From positions 682,001 through 746,000 of the forward strand of contig CANMDW010000002.1 of NCBI GenBank assembly GCA_947496705.1: a DNA stretch of 64,000 nt. The letters run 5' to 3'. Of the stretch, positions 56,119 to 64,000 are shown piece after piece. Position numbers and translations under genes: made by a program. Every line of letters starts with the position of its first letter. Position 1 is the stretch's first letter. This stretch comes from an uncultured Aquimarina sp. Its GTDB lineage: Bacteria > Bacteroidota > Bacteroidia > Flavobacteriales > Flavobacteriaceae. Under the pieces are notes generated by a model. It was given only the letters and a program-made list of their open reading frames with translations, was not told the DNA's origin and did not search any database.

Positions 56119-57609
56119 CTATTCCTCCTCATCAAATACCATAATTTCTTTTACTGTTTTTAATATTTCGGGAATATCTTCTTCGGTTAAGGTAATCAAT
56201 ATTTCTTCTGTAATTGGTGTTATCGAAACAATTCTGTTGGCTTGTCGTTCTATGATTTTTTCAAACAGATTGCGTATTGTTCTTGCATTACCAAAGCTTC
56301 TGTGCCTTTTTTCATAGATTCTATCAAGGATTTCCATTAACTTTTCTTCGGCATCCTGAGTAAGTTTGAAGTCTGCTTTTTTGGCAAAAAGCCTGAAAAT
56401 ATCCAATAATGCTTCGGCAGTAAAATGGTCAAACTCAAAATATCTGTTAAATCGGGATTGAAGTCCAGGATTTGTTTGAATAAACCCCTGCATTTCATCT
56501 GGATACCCTGCTACTACGACAACCAGATCATCTCGCTGGTCTTCCATACGTTTTAATAAAACTTCTATGGCTTCGCTACCAAAATCATTGAGCCCTCCCG
56601 ATGTAAGCGCATATGCTTCATCGATAAACAACACCCCTCCTACTGCAGTCTTGATGATCTCATCTGCCTTGATAGCAGTTTGCCCAACATATCCGGCCAC
56701 CATGCCTGCTCTGTCGGTTTCCACCAAATGGCCTTTTTCTATGTAGCCAAGGTGTTTGTATATTCTTCCCAGCATACGGGCAACTGTAGTTTTACCGGTA
56801 CCGGGAGGTCCCATGAAAACAGCATGCAAAGAATTATTAGAGATCTTCAGTCCTTTTTCTTCCCTTATTTTTTGAACCTTAAGAAAATTTGTAAGGTCTT
56901 CGACATTCTTTTTAATGTCTTTAAGACCAATAAGCTCGTTGAGTTCCTGCTGTACAATCTCTAAAGAATCATTTTCTGGGACTTCGTTATAGCTTGCTTT
57001 GTCCACAAATATCTTGGGATTATTAATTTTTTCAGATACCTGCTTTAGAAATGCTTCTTCTTTCTTTGAAATCATATCATCAGACTTCACAATTAAAGAA
57101 GCTATTCGATTGATAAATGAATTAATGCTAAAAAGATGCTCACTTTTGATTTTTGTTAAAATAGCAGGCATTATAAACGCTTCCTGCATTTGCGCTACAG
57201 GATGAAAAAATGAAGTGTTTTGAATAGTGGTTATATTTTTTTCAAACTGTGGTGATAGTGGTATTTCGTTCAGCTTTTTTAAATCATACATCACACTCAG
57301 GTCTTTTCCCTGAAACTTTTCATAGAGATATACTAAAATAAATTTTGCTTTAGCAGGAATCTTATTGACTTTTTCTTGTATTGCTATAAAATCATTAAAC
57401 ACCTTGGTAATATCCCTAAGTAAAATATGCTCTGGTTTGTATATTACACCTTTAAAGCTTTTATTTTCTAGCATATTGGCTGTATTCATAAACGCTGTAT
57501 CGTCATACAACGCCTTACAGATAGCCAATGACTTATCGCTTTCTTTTTTAAGGAATTCTAAATATTCAGAAGAGATTTCCATAGAGATGGAATCTGTTTG
57601 TTTTTTCAT
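56119..57609 (-). CDS. CbbX/SpoVK-type AAA+ ATPase with TerB-like segment
   Basis: 496 residues. The N-terminal half is helical and includes a TerB-like stretch (about 165-195, SLIVKSDDMISKKEEAFLKQ). The AAA+ domain (about 220-490) has Walker A GPPGTGKT (267-274), pore loop YVGQT (307-311), Walker B GVLFIDEA (325-332) and an Arg finger in QSRFNRY. CbbX/SpoVK-type ATPases thread or remodel partner proteins. It is the first gene of the cluster leading to the tethered ABC transporter, and probably acts on one of the coiled-coil proteins. A TATATTTG-like -7 element (57626-57633, minus) lies just upstream. Confidence 0.9.
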   Translation of the reverse strand: MKKQTDSISMEISSEYLEFLKKESDKSLAICKALYDDTAFMNTANMLENKSFKGVIYKPEHILLRDITKVFNDFIAIQEKVNKIPAKAKFILVYLYEKFQGKDLSVMYDLKKLNEIPLSPQFEKNITTIQNTSFFHPVAQMQEAFIMPAILTKIKSEHLFSINSFINRIASLIVKSDDMISKKEEAFLKQVSEKINNPKIFVDKASYNEVPENDSLEIVQQELNELIGLKDIKKNVEDLTNFLKVQKIREEKGLKISNNSLHAVFMGPPGTGKTTVARMLGRIYKHLGYIEKGHLVETDRAGMVAGYVGQTAIKADEIIKTAVGGVLFIDEAYALTSGGLNDFGSEAIEVLLKRMEDQRDDLVVVVAGYPDEMQGFIQTNPGLQSRFNRYFEFDHFTAEALLDIFRLFAKKADFKLTQDAEEKLMEILDRIYEKRHRSFGNARTIRNLFEKIIERQANRIVSITPITEEILITLTEEDIPEILKTVKEIMVFDEEE

Positions 57610-57811
57610 GTACTCAATTTTTTTTCAAATATATCAACATCTTATGTATCGCTTTTGCGCTAATCATACATGACTTTATAAGCAAAATTTTGTAAATATA
57701 CTGATATACTGCTCAAGTATAACACCACATTTTGAAATGTTACCATAATGCTAATATTTGGATGTATAGTGTTATAAAGTTTTATGAAATTTTGAATTTT
57801 TTTTTGTATAC

Positions 57812-57968
57812 CCGCAATCACCCATATAACGTATTTTCTTCTCCTTTTAGTCCCGATAGCTATCGGGAGGGGTCAAAAGAAAATACAGAAAATTCCATTA
57901 TTTACCCTTAACCCTAAAGGGAATAACAGAATTTTCTATAATTTAAAAGATTACTTGAGTGATTGCGG
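57812..57968. repeat. Nested inverted-repeat element upstream of the HTCS gene
   Basis: Outer arms CCGCAATCAC (57812-57821) and GTGATTGCGG (57959-57968) enclose GTATTTTCTT (57831-57840) with AAGAAAATAC (57877-57886), AGAAAATTC (57887-57895) with GAATTTTCT (57929-57937), and a perfect 18-bp palindrome TCCCGATAGCTATCGGGA (57851-57868). It is about 157 bp without a gene, and could be a mobile palindromic unit or a regulatory structure before the HTCS gene. The rest of the 57610-58075 gap is AT-rich. Confidence 0.65.
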
Positions 57969-58075
57969 ACATACAGTAAAATTTTCATTTTTTAAATATA
58001 TATGTTACATTAGTAGAAGAAAAAAACACCCCTAATTATAGTCTATATAGTTGTTATATAGCCTCAATCAGCCCC

Positions 58076-61000
58076 ATGAAACGTAAACACATAGTCTTCT
58101 TCCTTACCATTTTTTTAAGCCTCAACATAGCTGCTCAACAAAACGAAGGCGATTCTTTTGACTTTTCTGAAGAGACGGGGATTGTTCCTATTCAAAACTA
58201 TTCTACCAAAGATTATGATGGAGGTCCACAAAACTTTGCAGTTATCCAAAGTAATAAAGGATTGTTATATTTTGCGAACAGCCGTGGTTTGCTGGAATAT
58301 GATGGGGTTTCCTGGAGAATGATACCATTACCAAATACCGGGCCTATTAGATCCTTGGCTAAAACCAAAAATGACAGAATCTACGTAGGTGGATATAATG
58401 AACTGGGATACTTAGAACCCAATGCCATTGGTGAACTTCAATTTGTTTCTTTAAAGAAGTATTTGGATAAAAGATATCAGATTTTTAAGAACATTTGGAA
58501 TATTCATGTGATTGGTGAAGATGTATATTTTCAGGAAAGAGACCTTATATTTCTTTGGAGAGATCAACAATTCGAGATTATAAAATCAGAGTCTCTCATC
58601 TCCGCAAGCACAATAATCAATAATGAATTGTACATTGCTGATCGAAATAAGATCATTAAGAAATGGGTACATGATTCCTTCACCACAGTGTTTGATGCTT
58701 CCGGTCTCGTTGAAAAAAAAATAGTTGACATACTTCCCTACAATCAAAATGAATTGCTGATACTTACACAACGAGAGGGGATATTTGTACTGAAAGAAAA
58801 CAAACTACGGGTTTTCGAGAGTAAGGTCAATACATATCTCAAAGAAAAAACAGTATACCAGGGAATAAGGCTAAACAATGGGTCTTATTCTTTTGCTACC
58901 ATAAGCGGTGGAATTGTAATCATTAATGATAGTGGTAAGATGTTACAACTTTTGGATAAATCTTATGGACTGGTTGATGACGCCATATATGCACAAGTAG
59001 AAGATCGACACGGAAGATTGTGGCTGGCCGCCAATAATGGAATTTCTCGAGTCGAATTGCAGTCTCCTTTCACCGTTTTTGATGACAGGCTTGGTTTAGA
59101 TGGGTTTATAAACAGAATACATCGACATAATGAAAAACTATATGCTGCTAATTTTAATGGTGTATTTTATATGGACCATATCCCGGAAAAGAAAAAAAGC
59201 ATCTTTAAGCCTGTTCCTGGGATATCTTCGCAAACATTCTACTTTCTTTCCCTGGGAGATACATTGATATCGGCTTCAAGAGGAGGGCTGGACTTCATTG
59301 CTAATCAACAAGTAGTACAGCACTTAGATCTTAATTCCGGGGCATTACTACGGTCAAAATTAGATAAGAATCGCATTTATGTAGGACTTAGAGATGGGTT
59401 GGCTTCTATAAAATATGAAAATGGGACATGGAAGGATGAAGGAAGAATTCCTGGGCCAAATGATGATATTAGAAAAATTGTAGAACAAGACAATGGGGAT
59501 CTATGGCTAGAATCCCAGGAGATGGGATTCTGGAAAGTAAACATGTCTGCAGTGATCAATACAAATGACTTCCATAATCTTCAAGTAAAGCAATACAGAC
59601 CTAAAAAAGAATTACCGGAAGGAATCTGGTTTTTGCACAAAATTAGAGGAGCACCCTCATTTAATATTGGAAGGCATCCGTATAAATATGACGCGACATT
59701 AGATAGTATTGTACCCGATTCGACTTTTGCCCGATTATTTGGGTTAAAAGGACAGATAGCAATTAAAAAGGAAGACAAACATGGAAATATCTGGATGTGG
59801 GCCGAATTGGAAGGTGATGATTTTAGAACCAGGGTTGTTGCTATGAAACAAAATGACAGTAGTTATACTATTAAAAAAATATATGATGATCACACCCCAA
59901 AACCCCTGGGCATATCACTTTTACCAGAAGACAATGGGATAGCCTGGTATGGGGGCGAAGCAGGAATCGTACGCCATGATATCAACAGCGATGCCTACTA
60001 TAAAAAAGATTTTAATTCTCATATTCGTAGAATAACTGTCAATGCTGATTCTCTGATATTTGGAGGAGCAAAGGTCGCCAGGCAAGAGGTTTCTCTTCCC
60101 TTTCAATTCAACGAATTTAGAATAGAATTTGCCGCCACTAGTTTTGATGATGAATCCAAAAACATGTACCAATTCTATCTGGAAGGTTTTGATAAAGACT
60201 GGTCGCAATGGACTTATGAAACCAGAAAAGATTATACCAATATCCCTGAAGGGGAATACACTTTTAAACTTCGTGCCAAAAACATTTATGGCCATTTGGG
60301 AAAAGAAGACAGTTATAGTTTTTCTGTCCTTCCGCCCTGGTATAGATCCTGGTGGGCCTATGCACTGTATGCATTGGTCATTACAGTGGGGATATCACTC
60401 ATTTTCAGATGGCGTTCTGCACAGCTTCGACATAAAAACATTGCACTAGAAACAATTATTAATGAGCGAACCCGGGAAATCAATGAAAAAAATGAAACAC
60501 TAAGACTTCAGGCAGAAAAACTACAGGAAATAGATGCTATGAAAACCCGGTTTTTTGCAAATATTTCTCATGAGTTTCGTACGCCACTTACCCTTATCAA
60601 AGGGCCCATTGAAAAACTGAAAGACACAAATCAAAACAAAATAAGCACCACCAACATAAGGATGATACAACGCAATACAAACCGATTATTAAAATTGGTA
60701 AATCAGTTATTGGATTTATCAAAATTAGATAGCGGTAAATTGCAACTTGAACTTTCTGAAGGTGATGTTTTCAGGTGTATTAGAGCTGCAGCTTCTTCCT
60801 TTAGTTCACACGCAGCACAGCGTGGAATGGATTATCAGGTAAAAATCTCTTCGCGATTATTATGGGCTTCTTTTGACAGGGATAAATTAGAAAACATTAT
60901 CTATAATTTGTTGAGTAATGCATTTAAATTTACAAACAACGAGGGTAAAATTGTTATCACTTCACTTCACAGGCATAACAAATTATATATTACAGTTTCC

Positions 61001-62071
61001 GATACGGGCCATGGCATACATAAGAAAAAGCTTTCCAATATATTTGATCGTTTCTTTCAGGTAGACGACAGTTATACCCGTGAAAAAGAAGGTTCGGGAA
61101 TCGGCCTTGCACTTACCAAAGAATTAACAGAACTCATGGGCGGAGAGATATACGTAGAGAGCGAATATGGTAAAGGAAGTCTCTTTAAAATAATCATCCC
61201 TATCGAAGAAATAAAATCACACAAAGCCGATGAAATAGAAAACACTCCCGTTGTTTTTGATGAAGACGAAGAAGAAATAGTGGTAACCAAAACCAGAAAA
61301 GAAAATCATTATACAGTCTTGATTGTAGAAGATAATGACGACATGAGGCATTTTATTAAAGAACAGTTGATGCAAGACTATACAATCATACAAGCCGGTA
61401 ATGGGAAAACAGGGTTACAAAAGGCAGTTGAGCTGGTTCCAGATCTGATCATAACAGATTTGATGATGCCACAGATGGATGGGCTTACATTATGTAAAAG
61501 ACTAAAAACTACCATAGGCACAAGTCACATTCCAGTAATAATGCTTACAGCCAAAGCCGGAATTGAAAATAAATTAGAAGGCCTGGAAATCGGAGCAGAT
61601 GATTACCTTACCAAGCCTTTTAACGCCAGAGAAGTGAGTATTAGGGTAAAAAACCTAATCGAAGAGCGTAAAAAACTGAGAGAGCTTTTTGGAAAAAATA
61701 TAACCATAGATCCAAAAGAAGTTGTGGTGACATCATTGGACCAACAATTTTTAGAACAAACTATGAAATTACTAGAAGAACAATACCACAATTCAGAATT
61801 TGGAGTGCCACAAATGCAGGTAGCACTATCTATGAGTAAAACCCAGTTACAACGTAAACTTAAAGCATTAACAGACAGCCCACCCGGAGAGTTATTGAGA
61901 AATTTCAGGTTAAAAAGAGCAGCGCAACTACTTTCACAAAAAGGAGAACACATCTCTCAGGTAATCTATGCTGTAGGCTTCAATAGCCTCTCCTATTTTA
62001 CAAAACGTTTTAAGGAATTCTATGGGGTTTCTCCTTCAGAGTATGTTAAAAAGCATAGTAATGATGCTTAA
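58076..62071 (+). CDS. Hybrid two-component system sensor/regulator (HTCS)
   Basis: 1331 residues. A signal peptide (about 1-20), a periplasmic two-bladed-propeller-type sensor (about 40-680), a Y_Y_Y domain (about 690-755), one membrane helix (about 760-785), HisKA with phosphorylated His832 in NISHEFRTP, HATPase (NLLSNAFKFT, DTGHGI, GSGIGLAL), a receiver domain with Asp1128 in ITDLMMP, and a C-terminal AraC-type DNA-binding domain (AVGFNSLSYFTKRFKEFYG). HTCS proteins sense a specific oligosaccharide in the periplasm and switch on sus operons. This one is likely to control the uptake locus, although about 17 kb of unrelated genes separate them. Confidence 0.95.
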   Translation: MKRKHIVFFLTIFLSLNIAAQQNEGDSFDFSEETGIVPIQNYSTKDYDGGPQNFAVIQSNKGLLYFANSRGLLEYDGVSWRMIPLPNTGPIRSLAKTKNDRIYVGGYNELGYLEPNAIGELQFVSLKKYLDKRYQIFKNIWNIHVIGEDVYFQERDLIFLWRDQQFEIIKSESLISASTIINNELYIADRNKIIKKWVHDSFTTVFDASGLVEKKIVDILPYNQNELLILTQREGIFVLKENKLRVFESKVNTYLKEKTVYQGIRLNNGSYSFATISGGIVIINDSGKMLQLLDKSYGLVDDAIYAQVEDRHGRLWLAANNGISRVELQSPFTVFDDRLGLDGFINRIHRHNEKLYAANFNGVFYMDHIPEKKKSIFKPVPGISSQTFYFLSLGDTLISASRGGLDFIANQQVVQHLDLNSGALLRSKLDKNRIYVGLRDGLASIKYENGTWKDEGRIPGPNDDIRKIVEQDNGDLWLESQEMGFWKVNMSAVINTNDFHNLQVKQYRPKKELPEGIWFLHKIRGAPSFNIGRHPYKYDATLDSIVPDSTFARLFGLKGQIAIKKEDKHGNIWMWAELEGDDFRTRVVAMKQNDSSYTIKKIYDDHTPKPLGISLLPEDNGIAWYGGEAGIVRHDINSDAYYKKDFNSHIRRITVNADSLIFGGAKVARQEVSLPFQFNEFRIEFAATSFDDESKNMYQFYLEGFDKDWSQWTYETRKDYTNIPEGEYTFKLRAKNIYGHLGKEDSYSFSVLPPWYRSWWAYALYALVITVGISLIFRWRSAQLRHKNIALETIINERTREINEKNETLRLQAEKLQEIDAMKTRFFANISHEFRTPLTLIKGPIEKLKDTNQNKISTTNIRMIQRNTNRLLKLVNQLLDLSKLDSGKLQLELSEGDVFRCIRAAASSFSSHAAQRGMDYQVKISSRLLWASFDRDKLENIIYNLLSNAFKFTNNEGKIVITSLHRHNKLYITVSDTGHGIHKKKLSNIFDRFFQVDDSYTREKEGSGIGLALTKELTELMGGEIYVESEYGKGSLFKIIIPIEEIKSHKADEIENTPVVFDEDEEEIVVTKTRKENHYTVLIVEDNDDMRHFIKEQLMQDYTIIQAGNGKTGLQKAVELVPDLIITDLMMPQMDGLTLCKRLKTTIGTSHIPVIMLTAKAGIENKLEGLEIGADDYLTKPFNAREVSIRVKNLIEERKKLRELFGKNITIDPKEVVVTSLDQQFLEQTMKLLEEQYHNSEFGVPQMQVALSMSKTQLQRKLKALTDSPPGELLRNFRLKRAAQLLSQKGEHISQVIYAVGFNSLSYFTKRFKEFYGVSPSEYVKKHSNDA

Positions 62072-62326
62072 AACAGCAAAAGTCTTTATTGTTTTTGAGA
62101 GGTGTTTTTTGATAACATGGTTCTGTCCTTTCACTTTTTTTACTTTATTTTGGCATCAATTCTTTCTCACCTTTTAAGACCAAAAAACATACTTATTTCG
62201 TGTAAATTTTTCATTTAATATATACCATATAACCATATCATTATTAAGGTTTTACAGTAGTATTGAAAGTTATTTTTTAAGGAAATTTTATGATAAAAAA
62301 TGGCACGGATTTTGATTAAAATATAA

Positions 62327-62334
62327 TAAATTTG
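62327..62334 (+). promoter_or_regulatory. Bacteroidota-type -7 element
   Basis: TAAATTTG matches the TAnnTTTG -7 consensus of the phylum and lies about 33 bases before the small frame at 62367. The matching -33 TTTG at normal spacing is not evident. Confidence 0.35.
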
Positions 62335-62366
62335 CATTTAAAATAAGTTTAACAAAATAATGAATC

Positions 62367-62645
62367 ATGTTCAAACCAAATGTATATGTACGGATGAGTA
62401 GCCTTAAAGGCAGATTGGCGGTGGATCGATCATTGATTGAACTTTTTCGAGAAACTGTCTGTTGCCTTTTATGGAGTACTTATCTGTATCATGGAAGCAT
62501 AAAACAGATTACAAATCGGATAAGAAAAAGTTTGACAATTATGGAAACGCCAGTTGACATCGTATTTACGTTGGTTTGCTTTATCACGTCTCGCTCAGGA
62601 CGTAAAACAAGAGTAATTAAGGTAAGCCAACTAAGTATGTATTAA
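62367..62645 (+). CDS. Small hypothetical protein
   Basis: A 92-residue frame with a basic, partly hydrophobic sequence (a possible helix near SLTIMETPVDIVFTLVCFI). It ends 3 bases before the stop codon of the convergent TIR gene. No family is recognised. A plausible -7 element and a moderate length argue for it, but there is no good ribosome-binding site. It could be a chance frame or remnant. Confidence 0.3.
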   Translation: MFKPNVYVRMSSLKGRLAVDRSLIELFRETVCCLLWSTYLYHGSIKQITNRIRKSLTIMETPVDIVFTLVCFITSRSGRKTRVIKVSQLSMY

Positions 62646-62648
62646 AAC

Positions 62649-63389
62649 TTACAAATTCAAAGTATACTTGTTTATAAATTCATAGCCATCGGCAGTTAAT
62701 TTATAATAGTTTACCTGTTCTACCTTAGTTTTATCCAGAAACTTCAACGTTTCCAATTCGTGAATCACACGCACAACTTCTTTTCTCTTTTCGAGTTTTG
62801 ATAATTTGTATATTTCCTTAATGGATAAACCTTCAACAGCATTATTCATAAAAAAAATATTCATAATGATCACGCGCATAAAAGATATTTTTAACTCCTC
62901 CACCGTAATGAGTCGAGGAGGTATGTGCGATATAGTACTTTCTGATGATAACACACGCTTTATTTCTTTGGTAACTTTAACAAAAAGCGCATCTCTTTGT
63001 CCGTCATCCATAACAATTAAGGGTTCTGAAGGAGGGTTTACTGTCTGAAATTTTGAAATCGCATCAATATCAGAAAACATACAATGACTTATAATGATCG
63101 GAAATATATGCGCTCCTTCCTCCTTTGCAGCAAATAGCAAAGCAGGTAATTCTTCATTATTAATAAATTCTGAAGCAATAAAATTGGCACTTACCATTAG
63201 GATAGCAATCTTTGTGGTATCTATAGCATTTTTTATTTCTGAACGCCAATCTGCACCCACCTCTATTTTTGAATCTTCCCAAATGGTGAATTTATATTCA
63301 CGCTCTAAATAATTGAGGTGAGTCCTTAAATCATCCAACCATTTTGCGTCTTTCTTGCTATAACTTATAAAAACACCTTGCCTTTTCAT
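62649..63389 (-). CDS. TIR-domain protein with C-terminal winged helix
   Basis: 246 residues. The TIR domain (about 5-145) has VFISYSKKD, the WEDSKIEVGADWRSEI loop, and Glu79 in SEFINNEE at the place of the NADase catalytic glutamate. The C-terminal part (about 160-246) looks like a winged helix (SIKEIYKLSKLEKRKEVVRVIHEL). TIR proteins of bacteria often cleave NAD+ in anti-phage defence or generate signal nucleotides. It is divergent from a SLATT-like gene 188 bases away. No signal peptide, so cytoplasmic. Confidence 0.9.
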   Translation of the reverse strand: MKRQGVFISYSKKDAKWLDDLRTHLNYLEREYKFTIWEDSKIEVGADWRSEIKNAIDTTKIAILMVSANFIASEFINNEELPALLFAAKEEGAHIFPIIISHCMFSDIDAISKFQTVNPPSEPLIVMDDGQRDALFVKVTKEIKRVLSSESTISHIPPRLITVEELKISFMRVIIMNIFFMNNAVEGLSIKEIYKLSKLEKRKEVVRVIHELETLKFLDKTKVEQVNYYKLTADGYEFINKYTLNL

Positions 63390-63577
63390 AAAGAATTTTT
63401 ATCGTTGAAATGTATATTACCAGAAACCATATATTTTCTCATATTTTATAAACAAACAAAAAAATAAGTGTAAATACATACACTTCAAAATAAAGTATTG
63501 GGAATTTGCACTATGACAATTAAGAATATTAAATTTAACTAGAATTTCTTTAATAAGAAAATGAAAAAACAAAAGGA

Positions 63578-64000
63578 ATGAAAGAAGAGCAATATTTAAA
63601 CGAAAGACTTGAGAATCAGTTAAAATGGTATAGTAATAAAAGTGCTAATAATAAAATGTTGCATTTATGGACGCAGGCTTTGGTTATTATTTTCTCTGCA
63701 CTTATCCCTTTTTTAGCCGGGTTTATGGAAACTGGCCCGGTATATCTTAATTACATCATTGGTGTTTTGGGAATGCTCGTTGCTATTTTAGCGGGTGTTT
63801 CTGCTATGATGAAGTTTCAGGAAAAATGGGTAAAATACCGTACCGCTTCAGAAACACTAAAACACGAAAAATTTATGTATATCACTCGTACTGGCCATTA
63901 TAAAGGCAAGGGTGAGCATTTCAATATATTGGTTACCAGAGTTGAAAACTTAATCAGTAAAGAAAACTCTTTATGGAGTGAATATATGAGTGAAGAAGGT
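63578..64000 (+). CDS. DUF4231/SLATT-like two-helix membrane protein, 3' truncated
   Basis: 141 codons are visible and the frame is open at the right edge. It begins MKEEQYLNERLENQLKWYSNKS, then has two membrane helices (about 30-48 and 55-75) and a following helical part (KFQEKWVKYRTASETLKHEKF). This matches the DUF4231/SLATT layout: a helix, a pair of transmembrane helices, and a conserved cytoplasmic helical domain. An ATG at 63561 is out because it meets a stop after six codons. SLATT proteins are predicted pore-forming effectors in nucleotide-signalled defence systems. Confidence 0.8.
   Translation, partial: MKEEQYLNERLENQLKWYSNKSANNKMLHLWTQALVIIFSALIPFLAGFMETGPVYLNYIIGVLGMLVAILAGVSAMMKFQEKWVKYRTASETLKHEKFMYITRTGHYKGKGEHFNILVTRVENLISKENSLWSEYMSEEG

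Overview
The window is AT-rich DNA from a marine Bacteroidota, most likely Flavobacteriaceae (an Aquimarina-like organism is a guess). The evidence is two SusC/SusD pairs, a type IX secretion (T9SS) sorting domain, lipoproteins whose mature N-termini are acidic (CDDDE, CENEEE, CEGEDG), a one-polypeptide hybrid two-component regulator (HTCS), and A-rich sequence before start codons instead of strong Shine-Dalgarno sites.

Positions 1-3457 hold the 3' part of a secreted enzyme with two GH26 domains. After it come a 21-bp tandem repeat and degenerate GC-rich inverted repeats (3580-4620), a one-heme lipoprotein, an EF-hand lipoprotein, a LacI-type regulator, and three tandem collagen-like lipoprotein genes (8802-10994).

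From 41274 down to 11549, on the minus strand, lies a large polysaccharide utilisation locus. It has susC/susD pair 2 (41274-36628), susC/susD pair 1 with a duplicated-domain surface lipoprotein, an FG-GAP/ASPIC lipoprotein and a GH16 enzyme (36045-25428), and then an 11-gene pentose operon (25194-11549): xylB, xylA, sodium symporter, transaldolase, PhyH-type dioxygenase, clan GH-A lipoprotein, Gfo/Idh/MocA oxidoreductase, MFS sugar porter, GH43, GH26 and galM. GH26 enzymes with a YEFDG acid/base motif, a cytoplasmic GH43 beta-xylosidase and a full xylose pathway together suggest a xylan as substrate, and beta-1,3-xylan of marine algae is the best guess. The HTCS at 58076-62071 and the LacI regulator are the candidate controllers.

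Positions 49343-41902 hold a Cus-type copper/silver efflux operon: HYC_CC_PP family protein, CusA, TolC, an HMA-MauE fusion and CusB. Positions 57609-50333 hold a six-gene minus-strand cluster: an AAA+ ATPase with a possible TerB-like segment, a coiled-coil protein, a membrane coiled-coil protein, a membrane-tethered substrate-binding protein fused to an OmpA peptidoglycan-binding domain, an ABC permease and an ABC ATPase. This is the best candidate for a poorly described system. The right edge carries a TIR-domain gene divergent from a truncated DUF4231/SLATT-like gene, a plausible defence pair.

The intergenic DNA holds several palindromic mobile-type repeats. One is a 213-bp element with perfect 21-bp terminal inverted repeats (11208-11420), whose end recurs alone at 56037. 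I saw no tRNA, rRNA, transposase or CRISPR array.
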